Assembly (NCBI GenBank): GCA_900556965.1
Contig: USQV01000094.1
Coordinates: 1-5,095 of the forward strand
Origin: an uncultured Clostridium sp.
GTDB lineage: Bacteria; Bacillota_A; Clostridia; Lachnospirales; Lachnospiraceae
Direction: 5' to 3'
Length of the DNA stretch: 5,095 bases
The position numbers were made by a program, and so were the translations under genes. Under the pieces are notes generated by a model. It was not told the DNA's origin and made no database searches. It saw only the letters and a program-made list of their open reading frames with translations. This document shows, piece by piece, positions 1 to 5,095 of this stretch (position 1 is the first letter of the stretch; each line of letters starts with the position of its first letter).

Positions 1-476
1 CGGGAAACCAGCCAATTGGCGATTGCCAGAAAAACCCCGGTAAGACCGGAGGCAAGAAGATCCACCGGCTTTCCTCCGTATATAAAGCTGAAGCTGGCTG
101 AAACCCCGATCGTGCCCAGAGCTTTCATTTTTGCGGAATACAGGATTTCCTTTTCGACCTTCTTAAGCTCCTTATATACCGTCTCCACATCGATCTCCTC
201 ATGACAGAAGCGTCTGGAAAGATCATTGACCCTGCAGATCCGGTTCACATTCGTACTTCGGACGTGGATCCTCTTTACGATCGTAAGCGGCTTCTTTCCC
301 GCAGCATCCAAGGTCGCAAAGATACCGGTTGCGAGCACGATCGCTTCTTTTGTTTCATATTTTGATCTCCGGAGCATGTATTGCATTGTCTCCTCAACGC
401 GAAATACCTCTGCTCCGCTGGCGAGCATGATCTCTCCGGCAAGAACGACCGATTCCAGAAGAAGTTTTTCCTCCAT
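1..476 (-). CDS. Threonine/serine exporter family protein, N-terminal domain (ThrE/YjjP type), 3'-truncated by window edge
   Basis: Reading the minus strand from an ATG at 476-474 gives 158 codons with no stop before the window edge. The start is supported by a GGGGGA ribosome binding site (484-489) 7 nt upstream. The protein begins MEEKLLLESVVLAGEIMLAS and carries SGAEVFRVEETM at residues 20-31, which resembles the conserved N-terminal helix of the ThrE/YjjP (DUF1212) family. Next come VNRICRVNDLSRRF (77-90), a charged helix (about 93-118) and two hydrophobic segments (about 119-133 and 139-157), the first membrane helices. Family N-terminal domains are usually near 250 residues, so roughly the last 100 lie outside the window. 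In Firmicutes the exporter is often split into this protein and a separate small membrane partner; that partner would be expected next, off the window. The gene starts 37 nt after the feoB stop on the same strand and may be co-transcribed with feoAB. Family membership is read from sequence pattern; the substrate is inferred from the family only. Confidence 0.85.
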   Translation of the reverse strand, partial: MEEKLLLESVVLAGEIMLASGAEVFRVEETMQYMLRRSKYETKEAIVLATGIFATLDAAGKKPLTIVKRIHVRSTNVNRICRVNDLSRRFCHEEIDVETVYKELKKVEKEILYSAKMKALGTIGVSASFSFIYGGKPVDLLASGLTGVFLAIANWLVS

Positions 477-513
477 TTCTAAATCCCCCAAAATGTTTGC
501 CGGACTAACGGGA

Positions 514-2517
514 TCAGAACAGTCTGCTTCCCACCTGGTATACGATCACCGCCGATAGCCAGGCCAGCAGGATCTGGAATACTGCCATACCCATTGTCCA
601 TCTTAATGAGCCTGTTTCTTTTTTAATCGTACCGATTGCGGCCACACACGGCGTATAAAGAAGGCAGAATATCATCAACGCATACGCATTGACCGGCCCA
701 AAGCCCTGTGCGGACAGTGCTCCTGCCAGCTGTGCCATACCGGCCGGAGAGTTAATATTGTTGATCCCGTAAAGAACCGAGAAGCTGGAGACCACGACCT
801 CTTTGGCCGAGATCCCGGAAATCAGTGCAACAGCAGTCTGCCAGCTTCCCAGACCTGCCGGTGCCAGCACCGGAACAAGTGCATGTCCGAATTTTGCTGC
901 AAAGCTCTGGGAAACGTCTGTGACAAAGCCGGTTCCTCCCATATTGAGGACGAACCACAATACGATCGAGGCAAGAAAGATCGTTGTGCCTGCTTTTGTC
1001 AGATAATCCTTGACCTTCTCCCATACATATATTGCTACCGTCCTCGCATTCGGAGTTTTATACTCCGGCAGCTCGATCAGAAGTGCATTTTCATATTCAC
1101 CATGAGCCGTCATCTTATGCACGATCAGAGCAATCACGATCGCCATAAGAACACCCACCAGATACAGCGAATATGCAACGAGCATAGCAGAGTCCGGGAA
1201 AAACAGCTCAGCAAAGAGCACATAGATCGGAAGTCTGGCCGAGCAGGACATAAACGGGGTGATTAGGATCGTTTTCAATCTGTCCTTCCGGCTTTCCAGC
1301 GCTCTCGACGCCATAACAGCAGGAACCGTACAGCCAAAGCCAAGAAGCATGGGAAGAAAGGCTTTCCCGGAAAGTCCTACCATACTCATGGTTTCATTCA
1401 TCACATAAGCGACCCTTGCCATATAGCCGCTGTCCTCAAGGAAGGCGAGGGCCAAAAACAGGATAAAAATATTCGGAAGGAATGTGAGGATACCGCCAAC
1501 CCCCGCCAGAATGCCATCTGCGACAAGGGAGATGAGCCACTGGGATATTCCCGCGGCCTGCATGCCGGTAACAACATAGTGGGAAAGGACCCCAAGAGCC
1601 TGCTCAAAGTATCCCTTCAGGAAGTCCCCGACGGTAAAGGTCAGGAAAAATACAAGGGCCATGATTCCGAAAAATACAGGAATACCCCAGAACGGGTGAG
1701 TCAGTACCCGATCGACCTTATCTGTAAGAGCCGATTTTTCCTCTTTGTTGAAAAGGCACTCTTTTATTATTTCCTCCACATAATCATATTTTTCATTTAT
1801 GATCTGTTTTTCATAGCTTTCTGTTATTACACCCGAAACATCCACCGGATGATCCTTCATCACCTCTTTATCACACTCCAGCAGCTTGATCGCATGCCAG
1901 CGGAGATTTGTCAGCTCCGGATAATCAGAACGGAGGATATCCTCGATCCTCTGGATCTTCTCCTCCACAGGTCGGGTATAGCGGACCACCACTCCCTGCG
2001 GCTCCTCCTCATAGTGATGGACGACGGCATGCATCAGAACATCCAGCCCTGTCCTTTTTCTTGCCGAAACCGGGACTACCGGAATATTTCCGAGCATCTC
2101 AGGCAGACGGTGCAGGTCGATCTCCATTCCTCTTTCTTCTACGATATCCATCATATTCAGGGCAAGAATGACCGGCTTCTTTAGCTCCAGAAGCTGAAGG
2201 GTGAGGTACAGATTTCTTTCCAGTGAGGAGGCATCCAGCACATTTATTATGACATCTACATTATCCTCCTCAATGCAGCGCCTTGTTACCAGCTCCTCCA
2301 TCGTATAGGATGTAAGGCTGTAGATACCGGGGGTATCAATAACATGGATCTTTCTTCCCTTGTAGCTTGTTTCTCCCTCCATCCTCTCAACGGTAACGCC
2401 GGGCCAGTTGGCTACCTTGAGCTTAGCTCCGGTAAAAGCGTTAAAGAGAGTCGTTTTACCACAGTTGGGATTTCCGACAAAGCATACGGTTATGTCTTTT
2501 TCTTTATCTGCTTTCAT
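514..2517 (-). CDS. feoB: Ferrous iron transport protein B (GTP-dependent Fe(II) permease)
   Basis: A complete 667-residue protein that imports Fe(II) across the cytoplasmic membrane. The N-terminal G domain shows every GTPase motif: G1 GNPNCGKT (15-22), G2 in PGVTVER (T42), G3 DTPG (61-64), G4 NMMD (121-124) and G5 SARKRTG (151-157). A soluble helical linker (about 170-270, GDI-like region) follows. The membrane domain starts near residue 278 and has about eight to ten hydrophobic segments. It contains the FeoB signatures LEDSGYMAR (360-368), GFGCTVPAVMASR (393-405, the Cys-containing gate motif) and TPFMSCSARLP (420-430). A second gate-like segment with SAKEVVVSSFSVLYG and a closing YTPCVAAIGTIKKETGS also match the family. 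The length suits Firmicute FeoB; E. coli FeoB is longer (773). The ATG at 2517 has a GAGGAGG site 9 nt upstream, inside the end of feoA, so the two genes overlap by 14 nt and are probably translationally coupled. No feoC-like gene follows. No truncation or missing catalytic residue was seen. Confidence 0.98.
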   Translation of the reverse strand: MKADKEKDITVCFVGNPNCGKTTLFNAFTGAKLKVANWPGVTVERMEGETSYKGRKIHVIDTPGIYSLTSYTMEELVTRRCIEEDNVDVIINVLDASSLERNLYLTLQLLELKKPVILALNMMDIVEERGMEIDLHRLPEMLGNIPVVPVSARKRTGLDVLMHAVVHHYEEEPQGVVVRYTRPVEEKIQRIEDILRSDYPELTNLRWHAIKLLECDKEVMKDHPVDVSGVITESYEKQIINEKYDYVEEIIKECLFNKEEKSALTDKVDRVLTHPFWGIPVFFGIMALVFFLTFTVGDFLKGYFEQALGVLSHYVVTGMQAAGISQWLISLVADGILAGVGGILTFLPNIFILFLALAFLEDSGYMARVAYVMNETMSMVGLSGKAFLPMLLGFGCTVPAVMASRALESRKDRLKTILITPFMSCSARLPIYVLFAELFFPDSAMLVAYSLYLVGVLMAIVIALIVHKMTAHGEYENALLIELPEYKTPNARTVAIYVWEKVKDYLTKAGTTIFLASIVLWFVLNMGGTGFVTDVSQSFAAKFGHALVPVLAPAGLGSWQTAVALISGISAKEVVVSSFSVLYGINNINSPAGMAQLAGALSAQGFGPVNAYALMIFCLLYTPCVAAIGTIKKETGSLRWTMGMAVFQILLAWLSAVIVYQVGSRLF

Positions 2518-2743
2518 TTAACGGCGCCTCCTCGATCTCAATTCCCCCGGTGATCTTTCTCCCGAGAGCCAGACGTGTTCCGCGGACTTTGATAATCACA
2601 GTCCCGCTCTTTTTTTTATTTAATATGCACACCGGTGTTTTTTCATTCACACCAAGGGCTTCCAGACGTCTTGTGATTGCCTCATCGACCGTAACAGAAT
2701 CTACCAGATATGTGTTTCCGATCCTTCCATCATACAATTTCAT
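2504..2743 (-). CDS. feoA: Ferrous iron transport protein A (FeoB partner, SH3-like)
   Basis: A complete 79-residue cytosolic protein of the FeoA family, small SH3-like beta-barrel proteins that assist FeoB. Visible features are the opening region around SVTVDEAITRRLEALGV (residues 16-32), where family members have a helix and the LxxLG-type turn before the second strand, then a strand-rich segment (VCILNKKKSGTVIIKVRGTR) and the closing LALGRKITGGIEIE, which matches the usual 'ALgr.ia..I.v' end of FeoA. The length is typical (about 75-85). The ATG at 2743 is preceded by AGAGGT (2752-2757) with 8 nt spacing. It is the first gene after a Fur-box promoter, and its last codons overlap the feoB start, which fits a feoAB operon. 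Whether FeoA acts as activator or assembly factor is not settled by sequence. Confidence 0.95.
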   Translation of the reverse strand: MKLYDGRIGNTYLVDSVTVDEAITRRLEALGVNEKTPVCILNKKKSGTVIIKVRGTRLALGRKITGGIEIEEAPLNESR

Positions 2744-2789
2744 ACTATTCTACCTCTGCAAATTACTAAAGCAGTTTTGCTTCGGCATT

Positions 2790-2818
2790 ATTGTAGTCTT
2801 ATTGATAATGATTGTCAA
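2790..2818 (-). promoter_or_regulatory. Sigma-A type promoter of feoAB
   Basis: On the minus strand a perfect -35 TTGACA (2818-2813) is followed by a 17-nt spacer and a -10 TACAAT (2795-2790, five of six matches to TATAAT). Transcription would start near 2783, leaving a leader of about 40 nt before the feoA ATG at 2743. The -35 lies about 10 nt beyond the uvrB stop codon, so the whole promoter sits in the 85-bp gap. A weak 5-bp stem (AAGCA/TGCTT, 2769-2782) falls at the start of the leader; it is too short to call a regulatory structure. The promoter is a motif match, not an observed start site. Confidence 0.85.
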
Positions 2819-2821
2819 TAA
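2799..2821. promoter_or_regulatory. Fur box (iron-responsive operator) overlapping the feoAB promoter
   Basis: The core TGATAATGATTGTCA (2803-2817) matches the Bacillus 7-1-7 Fur consensus TGATAATNATTATCA at 13 of 14 fixed positions. The symmetry extends further: around the centre at 2810, ten of eleven base pairs are complementary across 2799-2821, the exception being T2806/G2814. The box covers the -35 hexamer and most of the spacer of the feoA promoter, so iron-loaded Fur bound here would block RNA polymerase. This is the expected arrangement for repression of feoAB when iron is plentiful. The site match is seen directly; that the regulator is Fur rather than another family member is inferred from the consensus and the regulated genes. 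Confidence 0.88.
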
Positions 2822-2828
2822 CATCCTG

Positions 2829-4817
2829 TTATTTTTCCACATCTAAAAGCATCTGTTTTATTTCCTTCATCCTGTCGCGAAGTCTCGCCGCCTCCTCAAA
2901 GTTTAATTCCGCTGCCGCCTGACGCATCTTCTTTGTAAGCTCCTTTATAAGCTTATCGAGTTCCTTGGCACTCATGGACTCCGGATCCTTTTCCATTTCC
3001 GAAGCATCCGACGATACCGCCTTGGAGATCGAGATCAGATCACGGACTGCCTTTTTTATCGTCTGCGGCGTGATTCCATGTTCTTCATTATATTTTTGCT
3101 GGAGCTCACGGCGGCGGTTCGTTTCATCGATCGCCGCACGCATGGAATCCGTGATCGAATCTGCATACATGATCACATGCCCTTGTGCATTTCGTGCAGC
3201 ACGGCCGATTGTCTGGATCAGGGATGTCTCCGACCGGAGAAAGCCCTCCTTGTCCGCATCCAGAATAGCTACCAGTGAGATCTCCGGGATATCTAAGCCC
3301 TCTCTTAAAAGGTTGATCCCCACCAACACATCAAAAACATCCATACGCATGTCGCGGATGATCTCCGCTCTCTCTAACGTATCTATATCGGAATGAAGAT
3401 ATTTTACACGAATTCCGGCCTCACGTATATAGTCTGTGAGATCTTCTGCCATTCTTTTTGTCAATGTGGTGATTAGTATCTTATTGTGTTTTTCTATTTC
3501 TTTATTGATCTCGCCCACAAGATCATCGATCTGCCCTTCAACCGGCCTTACATCGATCTCAGGATCAAGAAGCCCGGTCGGACGGATGATCTGTTCCGCT
3601 CTTAAAAGCTCGTGCTCTGCCTCGTATACAGATGGTGTTGCCGACACAAACATCATCTGATTGATATGACTTTCAAATTCTTCAAAGTTCAGCGGACGGT
3701 TATCCAGCGCCGAGGGAAGACGGAATCCATAATCCACCAGTGTTTTTTTTCGTGAACGGTCACCAAAATACATGCCCCGGATCTGAGGGAGCGTAATATG
3801 GGACTCGTCGATCATAATAAGGAAATCCTCCGGAAAATAATCAAGAAGCGTACACGGAGGCTCTCCGGGTCTGCCAAAGGTCAGATGGCGGGAATAGTTT
3901 TCTATCCCGGAGCAGAAACCGGTTTCCCGCATCATCTCCACATCAAAATTTGTTCTTTCCGCAATTCGCTGGGCCTCAAGAAGCTTATCCCGGCTCTTAA
4001 AGTCAGCTACCTGCTCCTTCATCTCTGCCAAGATATTTTCTGTTGCCTTAAGCATCTTCTCCTTCGGCACAACATAGTGGGATGCCGGAAAGATTGCCAC
4101 ATGTCCTAACTGCGCCCTTATCTCACCGGTCACGGAGTCGATCTCCGTGATACGATCCACCTCGTCACCGAAAAATTCGATCCGATATGCCTCGCGTCCG
4201 GAGTAGGCCGGAAATACCTCCAGCACATCTCCTCTCACACGGAACGAGCCTCGTTTAAAATCCATTTCGTTTCTCGTGTACTGGATATCGATCAGCTTAT
4301 GGATCACCTCATCCCGATCTTTTTCCATCCCGGGACGCAAGGAAACCACCATGTTCTTATAGTCGATGGGACTTCCCAGACCATAGATACAGGACACCGA
4401 GGCCACGATGATAACATCATTCCTCTCTGACAGCGCCGCTGTTGCGGAATGGCGCAGCTTATCGATCTCGTCGTTGATGGCCGAATCCTTTTCTATATAA
4501 GTATCTGTAGATGGCACGTATGCCTCCGGCTGGTAATAATCGTAGTAGGAGACAAAATATTCCACCGCATTCTCGGGGAAAAATTCCTTGAACTCGCTGT
4601 AAAGCTGCGCTGCCAGCGTTTTATTGTGGGCGATAATGAGGGTAGGCTTCTGAAGCTGCTGGATCACATTTGCCATGGTAAAGGTCTTTCCGGAGCCGGT
4701 AACTCCCAGCAGGGTTTCAAATTGGTTTCCTTCCTTAAAGCCCTTTACCAGCGCCTCGATCGCCTGCGGCTGGTCGCCGGTGGGTTTATACTCGGAGTGT
4801 AATATAAATTTGTCCAT
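2829..4817 (-). CDS. uvrB: UvrABC excinuclease subunit B (damage-recognition helicase)
   Basis: A complete 662-residue protein, the usual UvrB length. UvrB takes damaged DNA from UvrA, verifies the lesion and recruits UvrC for incision in nucleotide excision repair. Visible elements in order: Walker A GVTGSGKT (38-45); the beta-hairpin region opening with [12 protein letters not shown] (91-102), which is inserted between DNA strands; the UvrA-interaction domain (about 150-250); Walker B IDESH (336-340); helicase motif region VSATPS (391-396); HSDIDTLER (475-483); [10 protein letters not shown] (503-512); motif [11 protein letters not shown] (535-543) with its arginine finger; and a C-terminal UVR motif (last about 40 residues, around [18 protein letters not shown]) that contacts UvrC. 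The ATG at 4817 has AGAGGA 7 nt upstream, and the protein begins at the normal family N-terminus. The gene is followed by feoA rather than uvrA. A LexA-like box and promoter upstream suggest SOS control. All catalytic motifs look intact. Confidence 0.99.
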   Translation of the reverse strand: MDKFILHSEYKPTGDQPQAIEALVKGFKEGNQFETLLGVTGSGKTFTMANVIQQLQKPTLIIAHNKTLAAQLYSEFKEFFPENAVEYFVSYYDYYQPEAYVPSTDTYIEKDSAINDEIDKLRHSATAALSERNDVIIVASVSCIYGLGSPIDYKNMVVSLRPGMEKDRDEVIHKLIDIQYTRNEMDFKRGSFRVRGDVLEVFPAYSGREAYRIEFFGDEVDRITEIDSVTGEIRAQLGHVAIFPASHYVVPKEKMLKATENILAEMKEQVADFKSRDKLLEAQRIAERTNFDVEMMRETGFCSGIENYSRHLTFGRPGEPPCTLLDYFPEDFLIMIDESHITLPQIRGMYFGDRSRKKTLVDYGFRLPSALDNRPLNFEEFESHINQMMFVSATPSVYEAEHELLRAEQIIRPTGLLDPEIDVRPVEGQIDDLVGEINKEIEKHNKILITTLTKRMAEDLTDYIREAGIRVKYLHSDIDTLERAEIIRDMRMDVFDVLVGINLLREGLDIPEISLVAILDADKEGFLRSETSLIQTIGRAARNAQGHVIMYADSITDSMRAAIDETNRRRELQQKYNEEHGITPQTIKKAVRDLISISKAVSSDASEMEKDPESMSAKELDKLIKELTKKMRQAAAELNFEEAARLRDRMKEIKQMLLDVEK

Positions 4818-4886
4818 AAGCTTTTCCTCTTTTCATCTATTAACAAGTCGGAGTTGGTTTTCCTACGATAAGCAGTCTGCTCTTAT

Positions 4887-4915
4887 ATGATACCATATAT
4901 GCGGCATAAAGTAAA
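4887..4915 (-). promoter_or_regulatory. Sigma-A type promoter of uvrB with extended -10
   Basis: Minus strand: -35 TTTACT (4915-4910, four of six to consensus), a 17-nt spacer, and -10 TATCAT (4892-4887, five of six), with TGG immediately before it, giving the extended TGnTATAAT-type -10. Transcription would begin near 4880, about 62 nt before the uvrB ATG. The -35 overlaps the LexA-like box, which supports both assignments. Confidence 0.75.
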
Positions 4916-4925
4916 CGTATGTTCT
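4912..4925 (-). promoter_or_regulatory. LexA (DinR-type) SOS box of uvrB
   Basis: Minus strand AGAACATACGTTTA matches the Gram-positive LexA/DinR consensus CGAACRNRYGTTYC at all fixed positions except the two outermost bases. The core half-sites are GAAC (4924-4921) and GTTT (4916-4913), separated by four bases. The box overlaps the uvrB -35 hexamer by four bases, so LexA binding would repress uvrB until DNA damage triggers LexA cleavage. uvrB is a known member of the B. subtilis LexA regulon, which fits. One half-site is imperfect (GTTT for GTTC), though allowed by Y in the consensus. Confidence 0.72.
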
Positions 4926-4941
4926 GTAGGATACAGAACAT
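4919..4941. repeat. Perfect 10-bp inverted repeat with 3-bp centre, upstream of uvrB promoter
   Basis: The arms ATGTTCTGTA (4919-4928) and TACAGAACAT (4932-4941) are exact reverse complements around GGA. The left arm contains the GTTC half of the LexA-like box and the right arm a second GAAC at 4936-4939, so the LexA half-site is repeated in reverse orientation. It lies upstream of the predicted start site and would not be in the uvrB transcript from that promoter. As RNA it could form a hairpin, but no U-tract follows on either strand, so a terminator is not supported. An operator role is possible but inferred. Confidence 0.7.
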
Positions 4942-4942
4942 C

Positions 4943-4956
4943 GACAGCATCCTGTC
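4943..4956. repeat. 14-bp palindrome GACAG-N4-CTGTC upstream of uvrB
   Basis: GACAG (4943-4947), CATC, CTGTC (4952-4956) form a perfect 5-bp inverted repeat with a 4-bp centre, the same overall geometry as a LexA box but without the GAAC/GTTC core. Its centre is 31 bp from the centre of the LexA-like box, about three helical turns. It could be a degenerate second operator or part of a hairpin; no regulator can be named from the sequence. Confidence 0.4.
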
Positions 4957-4960
4957 CCCC

Positions 4961-4989
4961 AACTTAAATGTATTTTTAAAACTTAAATG
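4961..4989. repeat. Short direct repeat AACTTAAATG, two copies 19 bp apart
   Basis: The decamer AACTTAAATG occurs at 4961-4970 and again at 4980-4989 in an AT-rich stretch. The second copy lies in the 3' end of the possible upstream reading frame. In such AT-rich sequence this may be chance; no function is proposed. Confidence 0.35.
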
Positions 4990-5095
4990 AAAAACTAAAT
5001 TCCGGTTTTGGACCAAATGCAAGAGTAAATTCCATATAGATCGAAGTTACTTTTGCACACATATTTGCCATATTGTCTTTGATAATCATTACTCC
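4976..5095 (-). CDS. Unidentified reading frame at the window edge: C-terminal end of an upstream gene or a tiny protein
   Basis: On the minus strand one frame is open from the window edge to a TAA at 4978-4976. Its 39 visible residues end in LAFGPKPEFSFSFKF and include a run of alternating hydrophobic and polar residues that looks strand-like. An in-frame ATG at 5089 would make a 37-residue protein, but the only SD-like sequence (GGAG) is 2 nt from it, too close for normal initiation, so if the frame is real the tail of a longer protein is more likely. A second frame is also open from the edge for about 33 codons, so coding status is uncertain. I do not recognise the family. The stop lies about 60 bp upstream of the uvrB promoter, with no clear intrinsic terminator between. 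Confidence 0.3.
   Translation of the reverse strand, partial: GVMIIKDNMANMCAKVTSIYMEFTLAFGPKPEFSFSFKF

Noticed and set aside
226..558. A 110-codon plus-strand open frame
   Set aside because: It is antisense to the exporter N-terminal domain and the feoB 3' end, both of which have clear family signatures on the minus strand.
1579..2184. A 201-codon plus-strand open frame
   Set aside because: It lies wholly inside feoB on the opposite strand, has no ribosome binding site or recognisable domain, and its composition looks like antisense of a conserved gene.
2769..2782. Leader riboswitch or attenuator before feoA
   Set aside because: Only a 5-bp stem is seen and the leader is about 40 nt, too short for a known riboswitch.
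4919..4956. Rho-independent terminator for the gene upstream of uvrB
   Set aside because: Hairpins are possible, but neither strand has a following U-rich tract, and the stems coincide with the promoter-proximal operator region.
4840..5022. A 60-codon minus-strand open frame between the right edge and uvrB
   Set aside because: It runs through the uvrB promoter and LexA-like box, ends just before uvrB, has no plausible ribosome binding site and its translation looks like no known protein.
5080..5094. A second Fur box at the right edge
   Set aside because: TGATAATCATTACTC matches the left half and centre but only four of seven bases of the right half, there is no promoter visible, and it lies in a possible coding frame at the window edge.
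1..5095. High frequency of GATC and CGATC
   Set aside because: It is explained by frequent ATC isoleucine and GAT/GAC aspartate codons in these genes; there is no clustering to suggest an origin or other special site.

Overview
The window reads as ordinary chromosomal sequence from a low-to-mid GC Firmicute, most likely a clostridial (Lachnospiraceae-like) bacterium. This rests on the protein sequences (FeoB G1 motif GNPNCGKT, short 79-residue FeoA, the Gram-positive layout of UvrB), AGGAGG-type ribosome binding sites, a Bacillus-type 7-1-7 Fur box and a Gram-positive (DinR-type) LexA box. The genus is an inference from style and was not checked by any search. All supported genes are on the minus strand, so transcription runs from high to low coordinates.

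In transcription order: positions 5095-4818 hold the end of an unidentified upstream reading frame (uncertain) and then a palindrome-rich control region. A good sigma-A promoter (TTTACT, 17-nt spacer, TATCAT with an extended TG) is overlapped at its -35 by a LexA-box-like site. uvrB (4817-2829) follows and is a complete nucleotide excision repair damage-recognition helicase. A short gap (2828-2744) contains a near-consensus promoter with a near-perfect Fur box lying on its -35 and spacer. This promoter drives feoA (2743-2504) and feoB (2517-514), which overlap by 14 nt and encode a ferrous iron importer. After 37 nt comes the start of a gene for the N-terminal domain of a ThrE/YjjP-type threonine/serine exporter, cut by the window edge at base 1.

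The window therefore joins two classical stress regulons back to back: SOS repair (uvrB under a LexA-like site) and iron starvation (feoAB under Fur). No intrinsic terminator is visible between uvrB and feoA or between feoB and the exporter gene, so read-through is possible. No mobile element, CRISPR array, tRNA or rRNA was seen. I found no convincing new system. The parts most worth a second look are the nested palindromes upstream of uvrB, the tight Fur/promoter overlap, and the unidentified reading frame at the right edge.
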